The notes under the pieces were generated by a model. The model ran no database searches, was not told where the DNA came from, and worked only from the letters and a program-made list of their open reading frames with translations. The position numbers were made by a program, and so were the translations under genes. This document shows positions 15,727 through 19,683 of a DNA stretch of 19,683 nucleotides, in pieces (the stretch's first letter is position 1; each line of letters starts with the position of its first letter). Source of the stretch: Helicobacteraceae bacterium (lineage in GTDB: Bacteria > Campylobacterota > Campylobacteria > Campylobacterales > SZUA-545); contig JAISRI010000078.1 in assembly GCA_031273735.1 (NCBI GenBank), forward strand, positions 1 through 19,683, written 5' to 3'.

Positions 15727-16190
15727 ATAACATCGTAATACCGGGCATATCTTTAGGAGGCATTCGGATCGGCGATAAGGTAGATAGCGCTATTGACAAA
15801 TTGGGTTTGTCATGCGTTGCGCAAGCCCCCAATAATTTTGTCATAATAGATGATGGCGTATTGTATATTGGTTACGATATGGATCGCCTCATAACTTGTG
15901 TTGGATGTAGTAGCGTATGCGGAATTAATTACAAAAATAAGCTATGGGCTGGAATGTCGGTACAGGACGTACTGGAACGCTCTAAAACACAAAGAGCCGA
16001 ATGCGGATATGTAATAATTGATAACATAGACGGTATAGGGCTTGATTTACCAAACGAATTTGACGATTTTGATGAGATAACAGACTTTTTGCCGTTAAAT
16101 TATGTTTTTGAAACCTTATCGATATTTAAGCCATTATGGCAAATCAAGCGACATGAAAACAATGCGGTTGGTTCCAGAATATATACATAA
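15717..16190 (+). CDS. Hypothetical protein of the immunity-type array
   Basis: I do not recognise this 157-residue protein. It begins IVIPGISLGGIRIGDKVDSAIDKLG and later has LWAGMSVQDVLERS. These two G-(x)-S/D-V-x-x-(A/V)-L-type segments resemble the helix-turn of BLIP/SmpA-like tandem domains, which is only a fold-level guess. It has no signal peptide or membrane span and a net acidic C-terminal half (LPNEFDDFDEITDF). It sits between a DUF4303 and a SUKH gene, all small, same strand and with short gaps. This makes a function as an immunity or antitoxin-like protein plausible. Confidence 0.65.
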   Translation: MALNNIVIPGISLGGIRIGDKVDSAIDKLGLSCVAQAPNNFVIIDDGVLYIGYDMDRLITCVGCSSVCGINYKNKLWAGMSVQDVLERSKTQRAECGYVIIDNIDGIGLDLPNEFDDFDEITDFLPLNYVFETLSIFKPLWQIKRHENNAVGSRIYT

Positions 16191-16240
16191 AGCCATCAAG
16201 CGTGCAAGCGGCGCTGATGTATGCGGAATTAGGAGATAGC

Positions 16241-16783
16241 ATGTTGATTTTTTCACCTTTAGGCATGAAACAAGAAGAGATTGATGCACTCGCAAAGCGA
16301 GGGATAGCTTATGATAAAAGCACAAAAAAGCAATTGCTTCGCGCCTATCTTCATAAGAGTAAACCCACAAGAGAGCGTATCTCACAATTTGAGAAAGAAT
16401 ACAGTCTTAAATTATCAAATGATTATGCGGAATTCTTGATGATACATAACGGTGGTCATCCAAATAAAAATATTATCAATGTGGTTGGACATAACAGGGT
16501 TATTTCTCGTTTTTTTGCGATGGAAACCCCACTCACGGCGGCAAGTCTAGATTGGGTTATTACCGTATACCAAGGGCGATTTCCGAATGGATTTTTGCCT
16601 ATAGCCGATGATCCTGGCAGTAATTTATTTTTAATTGATGCGACGAGAAGCGATAATAATGGGAGAGTTTATTTCTGGTCTCATGACGGCGAGGTAGAGG
16701 AGGAAGAGCAACCTTATTTTGGAAATATGGATTATACTTGTGATTCTTTTTCAGGATTACTCGAAAGATTAATTTCAGAATAG
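16241..16783 (+). CDS. SMI1/KNR4 (SUKH) family protein, putative immunity protein
   Basis: This 180-residue protein contains a SUKH domain from about residue 40. The helix ISQFEKEYSLKLSNDYAEFL is followed by MIHNGGHP. The central strand motif is GFLPIADDPGSNLFLIDATR, then GRVYFWSHDGE, and the C-terminal helix is SFSGLLERLIS. SUKH proteins are the most widespread immunity proteins of polymorphic and contact-dependent toxins. Each binds one toxin, and the target here is unknown. ATG 16241 is chosen because AGGAGA stands six bases before it; an in-frame ATG at 16202 lacks such a site. The N-terminal ~35 residues are an extra helix pair. No cognate toxin lies next to it. Confidence 0.85.
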   Translation: MLIFSPLGMKQEEIDALAKRGIAYDKSTKKQLLRAYLHKSKPTRERISQFEKEYSLKLSNDYAEFLMIHNGGHPNKNIINVVGHNRVISRFFAMETPLTAASLDWVITVYQGRFPNGFLPIADDPGSNLFLIDATRSDNNGRVYFWSHDGEVEEEEQPYFGNMDYTCDSFSGLLERLISE

Positions 16784-17016
16784 AGCGAGCAAATGTCGTT
16801 GCCGTTCTAGTATTTTGTCCAAATGCGTAGCCGCCAAAGCGGCGTATTCCGTGAATATGTTTTTGCGTTTTTTTACATAAGTTTTTAAGCGCTTTGCGAA
16901 TGCGCTGTTTAGCGTCAAAATGCGTTCAAAAACAGAAACGTATTTTTATTTTAATGCGGTATAATTCCAATATGGGCGGGAAACATATCCACCGCTACTA
17001 GAAATAAAGGAATTAT
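16784..17016 (+). promoter_or_regulatory. Intergenic region with promoter for the second part of the array
   Basis: The region splits the array into two transcription units. TATAAT (16960-16965) lies 51 bases before the next ATG, behind an AT-rich stretch (TATTTTTATTTTAA) typical of Campylobacterota promoters. It also contains a diverged copy (16891-16915, GCTTTGCGAATGCGCTGTTT) of the 37-bp repeat found at 18331 and 18402. I see no gene in it. Confidence 0.5.
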
Positions 17017-17484
17017 ATGGCGCGTAAATTTAAGACTAGCATTGAGCGAACGTTTTTTGAAGGCGTGATTTTGGATATTGACTTTTCTCATATTGGAGAA
17101 TATATTGGTTTTATTGTTCTCTCCGCATGGGGCGAAGCCAATGGAGAAATTTTTTCGTGGCGTAATCCTAGTATTGTGAGATTCAATTGCGTCAAAGATT
17201 TTTCAATTCAAGGTCGCGATAATTCGTATGAGGATAAATCTGACGCAGGCATAAACGTGAATGGTTTTTCTCTTGAAAAAGTAGAAAACGGATTCAGGTC
17301 GGCGACGATAATGGCGGATAATTTTGAAATAAATATTGTATTCAAAAGTTATGATGAAAATACGTTAAGCGATATGGCGGAAAGATTTGCAAAGATAGCG
17401 CAAGACGGGAGAGCGTCTTTTGTTAGACCAGATTTAGAAAAAATTGCATCGTTGTTTTTTAATTCTTTGAAAACAAGCGCGTAG
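17017..17484 (+). CDS. Hypothetical protein of the immunity-type array
   Basis: I do not recognise this 155-residue protein. It looks mostly beta-stranded with alternating hydrophobic segments (FEGVILDIDFSHIGEYIGFIVL, FRSATIMADNFEINIVF). A C-terminal helical part follows (TLSDMAERFAKIAQDG, PDLEKIASLFFNSL). There is no signal peptide or membrane span. AAAGGA stands nine bases before the ATG, and a TATAAT promoter lies upstream. It is first in a three-gene unit with 23- and 18-base gaps. Its size and company suggest an immunity-type protein. Base use is more AT-rich than in the core genes. Confidence 0.65.
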   Translation: MARKFKTSIERTFFEGVILDIDFSHIGEYIGFIVLSAWGEANGEIFSWRNPSIVRFNCVKDFSIQGRDNSYEDKSDAGINVNGFSLEKVENGFRSATIMADNFEINIVFKSYDENTLSDMAERFAKIAQDGRASFVRPDLEKIASLFFNSLKTSA

Positions 17485-17507
17485 GGCGGAAAAGAAAAGG
17501 GTCGCTA

Positions 17508-18014
17508 ATGATTATAAAAGTAACTAGCGCTAGCAATATAATTGGTTTTCCGCCTAGCTTTATTGGTTTTCCCAATAAACATAGGATTTTTGTTGATGAT
17601 GGAGTAGCCGAAGTTCAAGCCTTTATTGACGAGGAAATTACGCCAAAGATAAACTCGGAATGCGCTGAAGGTTGGACGTTAACTTTTCGTTTGGTATTCA
17701 CGCCCGCCAATTTTTCAGGAATTGGCAAGCGCGGAATAAACTATTTATCCGCCAAAGAAAAGGAATTCGGCATAATAATTCCAATCCCTAGTCCGCGAAT
17801 GGTAAGATGGGGAGTAGCGTCGTCGGCGCAACCAATAGTAGATGCAAAAATGTTCAAAACAATTCCATTTGACTATAAAGACTATAGGAACGCAAAGGAT
17901 TTTACTATTGATTGCGCTAAGCGTAGCCTAATAGAAGCTTTTCGAGCGGGAATAACTGTTGCTATGGAAAAGATAAAATTCAAAATGTGTAAGCAAAAAA
18001 ATCAAGAAATATAA
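17508..18014 (+). CDS. Hypothetical protein, possibly immunity-type
   Basis: This 168-residue protein has no family I can name with confidence. The N-terminus is strand-like with a repeated IIGFPPSFIGFPNK loop. The middle has INSECAEGWTLTFRLVF, then FGIIIPIPSPRMVRWGV, and the C-terminus is helical and basic (AMEKIKFKMCKQKNQEI). Tryptophan-containing motifs such as EGWTLTF and RWGV suggest a conserved domain that a profile search could name; immunity families are the first place to look. AAAGGG precedes its ATG. It lies between two other small array genes in one operon. Confidence 0.65.
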   Translation: MIIKVTSASNIIGFPPSFIGFPNKHRIFVDDGVAEVQAFIDEEITPKINSECAEGWTLTFRLVFTPANFSGIGKRGINYLSAKEKEFGIIIPIPSPRMVRWGVASSAQPIVDAKMFKTIPFDYKDYRNAKDFTIDCAKRSLIEAFRAGITVAMEKIKFKMCKQKNQEI

Positions 18015-18032
18015 AAAACGGAGGATATAAAT

Positions 18033-18329
18033 ATGAGCGCAAATGATTTTCGTATAGTTTATCCGGAATGGTTCGATGAGTTAGCTGAATTTGAACATAA
18101 AGGAAAAGGATATCTTGAGGGGGTAATTGCGCTTTTTGATGGGAAAGAGATACCTTTCACATTCTATGATATAACAAGGTTTAATCAAGATTTTGAATAC
18201 GAATGCGCGCAAAAAGGTTTTGCATATTTTGAAAATCTTGTCGTTTTACCCGCTATAACAAAGGCAAATATAAATCGCGCCGTAAATAAAATATTCAACG
18301 CGGCGCGTATCCCGAACGTCAATTTGTAG
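18033..18329 (+). CDS. Small hypothetical protein, last gene of the array
   Basis: This is a 98-residue soluble protein with a strong ribosome site (GGAGG eight bases before ATG). It has an N-terminal segment FRIVYPEWFDELAEFEHKGKG, a strand-rich middle (YLEGVIALFDGKEIPFTFYD) and a C-terminal helical part (AITKANINRAVNKIFNAARI). The family is not recognised. It starts 18 bases behind the previous stop. A 37-bp repeat begins one base after its own stop codon, so the gene end and the repeat may have moved together. Confidence 0.65.
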   Translation: MSANDFRIVYPEWFDELAEFEHKGKGYLEGVIALFDGKEIPFTFYDITRFNQDFEYECAQKGFAYFENLVVLPAITKANINRAVNKIFNAARIPNVNL

Positions 18330-18330
18330 G

Positions 18331-18438
18331 GTAGCAATTGCTTTGCGAATGAACTGTTTAATGTTACCCGAAGCTAAGCTAGAGACTACGCGCAACAGCA
18401 AGTAGCAATTGCTTTGTGAATGAACTGTTTAATGTTAC
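18331..18438. repeat. Two 37-bp direct repeats, 71 bases apart
   Basis: Copy 1 spans 18331-18367 and copy 2 spans 18402-18438. They share 36 of 37 positions, starting GTAGCAATTGCTTTG and ending CTGTTTAATGTTAC, with C/T the single difference. A 34-base segment separates them. The sequence beyond each copy shows faint further similarity (TAGAGACTACGCG against TAGAAAGCTACACG), so they may be remains of a ~71-bp tandem duplication. A more diverged relative lies at 16891-16915. There are no cas genes. Confidence 0.8.
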
Positions 18439-18500
18439 AGCATTTTTGCTTGCGAGATAGAAAGCTACACGATATTCCCTATCATTTTTAAGCGCCAATC

Positions 18501-18526
18501 TGTTATAATGAAAAAACAAACGGAGG
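18501..18526 (+). promoter_or_regulatory. Extended -10 promoter and ribosome site of the DNA methyltransferase gene
   Basis: TG (18501-18502) and TATAAT (18504-18509) form an extended -10, and GGAGG (18522-18526) stands eight bases before ATG 18535. Because the alternative ATG at 18508 lies inside the -10, it cannot be on the transcript made from this promoter. This supports the start at 18535. Confidence 0.6.
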
Positions 18527-18534
18527 CAAGTTGC

Positions 18535-19530
18535 ATGAATTATATAGGGTCAAAATATTCTCTCCTTGCTTTCTTGGAGCGGACGACAGATGACGTTACA
18601 GGTGGCAATGCAGCGGGCGGCGTATTTGCCGACTTGTTCGCCGGAACCGGAGTTGTAGGCGGCGCGTTTAAGCGCAAAGGCTGTACCGTTATCGCTAACG
18701 ACATTCAACACTATGCCTACACGCTAAATCGTCACTATGTGGAGAATGTGCCGCCAATGACCTCAGAACGTTTGGAATGGTTCAATTCGTTAAGCGGCGA
18801 AGATGGATTCGTTTACCAAAATTATTGCGCGGGTTCCGGCAGCGGACGCAACTATTTCACCGATGAGAACGGGCGCAAATGTGACGCAATTCGCAATGCG
18901 CTGAACAATTTGCTTTCGACTGGGGAGATAGGTTATGACGAGCATTATTATTACCTAGCCGGGCTTATCAATTCGATTGATAAGGTTGCAAATACCGCCA
19001 GCGTTTACGGAGCGTATCTGAAGCATATAAAATCAAGCGCGGCAAAACCATTCAAGCTTGAATTATTGCCTCTCGTTGAAGGTGTTCGGGGCAAGGCATA
19101 TTGCTTAAATATTAATAACATTATCCGCAAAATCAAAGGGGACATTTTATATCTTGATCCGCCGTATAACGCTCGGCAATATTGCTCCAATTATCACGTG
19201 CTTGAAACAATTTCTCGGAGCGATAATCCAATTCTTAGCGGCGTCACTGGATTGCGAAACTCCGGCGGTCAGAAGAGTGCTTTCTGCTCTAAGCGAACGG
19301 TGGAATCCGCATTTGATGATGTGATAGCAAATGCCGACTTCAAGTATATTTTCCTGAGCTATAATAACGAAGGGTTGATGTCGCTTGACACCATTAGGAG
19401 CATTATGGAGCGTTACGGGAAATACGAACAGTTCACGCAAGACTATCACCGTTTCCGTGCTGATAAAGAGGAAGCTCGCAATCATAAGGCTGACAGTACT
19501 GTTGAATATCTGCATGTGCTTATAAAATAA
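18535..19530 (+). CDS. D12-class adenine-specific DNA methyltransferase
   Basis: This 331-residue enzyme has the motif order of alpha-class (D12) N6-adenine methyltransferases. MNYIGSKYSLLAFLE is motif X at the N-terminus. FADLFAGTGVVGGAF is the SAM-binding motif I (about residues 31-45). VIANDIQHYAYTLN is motif II, and the catalytic DPPYN is at 208-212, followed by ARQYCSNYHVLET. The C-terminal part FLSYNNEGLM fits a later core motif. It methylates adenine in an unknown recognition sequence. The next frame begins another DNA methyltransferase, so the pair probably protects against a restriction enzyme encoded past the window edge. It differs from the upstream array in being a full-size enzyme gene with its own promoter. 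Confidence 0.88.
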   Translation: MNYIGSKYSLLAFLERTTDDVTGGNAAGGVFADLFAGTGVVGGAFKRKGCTVIANDIQHYAYTLNRHYVENVPPMTSERLEWFNSLSGEDGFVYQNYCAGSGSGRNYFTDENGRKCDAIRNALNNLLSTGEIGYDEHYYYLAGLINSIDKVANTASVYGAYLKHIKSSAAKPFKLELLPLVEGVRGKAYCLNINNIIRKIKGDILYLDPPYNARQYCSNYHVLETISRSDNPILSGVTGLRNSGGQKSAFCSKRTVESAFDDVIANADFKYIFLSYNNEGLMSLDTIRSIMERYGKYEQFTQDYHRFRADKEEARNHKADSTVEYLHVLIK

Positions 19531-19542
19531 GAGAAATGTTCT

Positions 19543-19683
19543 ATGAGCCGATATAACGACATTAACAAAAGCGAGTGGCAAAACTACAGCAACATCTGGA
19601 CGGACTCGCTTTGGCTTATAGACCGCCGCGATAATTCTGGGGCGCATAGTGGAACATATCATGGCAATTTCGTTCCACAGATT
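19543..19683 (+). CDS. Second DNA methyltransferase (N4/N6 type), 5' end only
   Basis: The frame starts at ATG 19543, 12 bases after the first methyltransferase stop, and runs open for 47 codons to the window edge. The segment WLIDRRDNSGAHSGTYHGNFVPQI matches the region ahead of the SAM-binding motif in beta-class N4-cytosine/N6-adenine methyltransferases. From memory, this is usually followed by a motif like DLFMGSGTT. Catalytic motifs are beyond the edge. Two methyltransferases in tandem are typical of type II systems with asymmetric or two-strand-specific modification. Confidence 0.7.
   Translation, partial: MSRYNDINKSEWQNYSNIWTDSLWLIDRRDNSGAHSGTYHGNFVPQI

Noticed and set aside
18331..18438. 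Repeat-spacer-repeat geometry (37-34-37) like a minimal CRISPR array
   Set aside because: There are only two copies plus a diverged one 1.4 kb away between other genes, no cas genes, and signs of a tandem duplication extending into the spacer.
19147..19662. 171-codon minus-strand frame over the methyltransferase genes
   Set aside because: It is antisense to two methyltransferase frames carrying clear motifs and has no recognisable domain.

Overview
The window looks like a chromosomal segment of a Campylobacterota (epsilonproteobacterial) organism, probably a host-associated Helicobacter/Campylobacter relative. Supporting signs are the secA gene followed directly by a LolC/LolE-type permease (the order I recall from Helicobacter pylori), compact operons with AAGGA-type ribosome sites, and a long poly-G tract of the kind used for phase variation in this group. 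The core is rich in CGATCG-containing words; from about 15 kb rightward these become visibly scarcer. The species call is an inference.

Left part (1-4.6 kb, mostly minus strand). A DUF268 SAM-dependent methyltransferase-like gene is split by an 18-base G tract into a 72-codon 5' part (839-1057) and the main body (43-816). Removing one G would join them into a 337-codon frame, so this looks like a phase-variable gene caught in the OFF state. It lies just behind tRNA-Lys(CUU). Next is a four-gene minus-strand operon, read from 4271 down to 1256: ABC ATPase, FtsX/MacB-type permease, secreted DUF3299 protein, and a Zur-type Fur-family regulator. A 30-bp near-perfect palindrome (4291-4320) just upstream is a strong candidate Zur operator, suggesting an autoregulated zinc-starvation operon.

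Middle part (4.6-15 kb, core genes). On the minus strand are murA, a predicted beta-helix protein two bases behind it, and a small secreted Cys-containing protein. On the plus strand are a large beta-propeller/helical protein, secA, a LolC/E-type permease, a lone OppB/DppB-type permease, a NUDT14-like Nudix hydrolase, a small single-span membrane protein and tRNA-Leu(CAG).

Right part (15-19.68 kb, accessory). Directly after tRNA-Leu comes a run of six small same-strand genes without toxins or transposases. One is DUF4303 and one is SUKH (SMI1/KNR4), two families often linked to polymorphic-toxin immunity. The other four are unrecognised but of similar size and style. This looks like an orphan immunity-gene array. 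It is followed by 37-bp direct repeats and then by a D12-class adenine DNA methyltransferase and the start of a second DNA methyltransferase cut by the window edge, probably the first part of a type II restriction-modification system.
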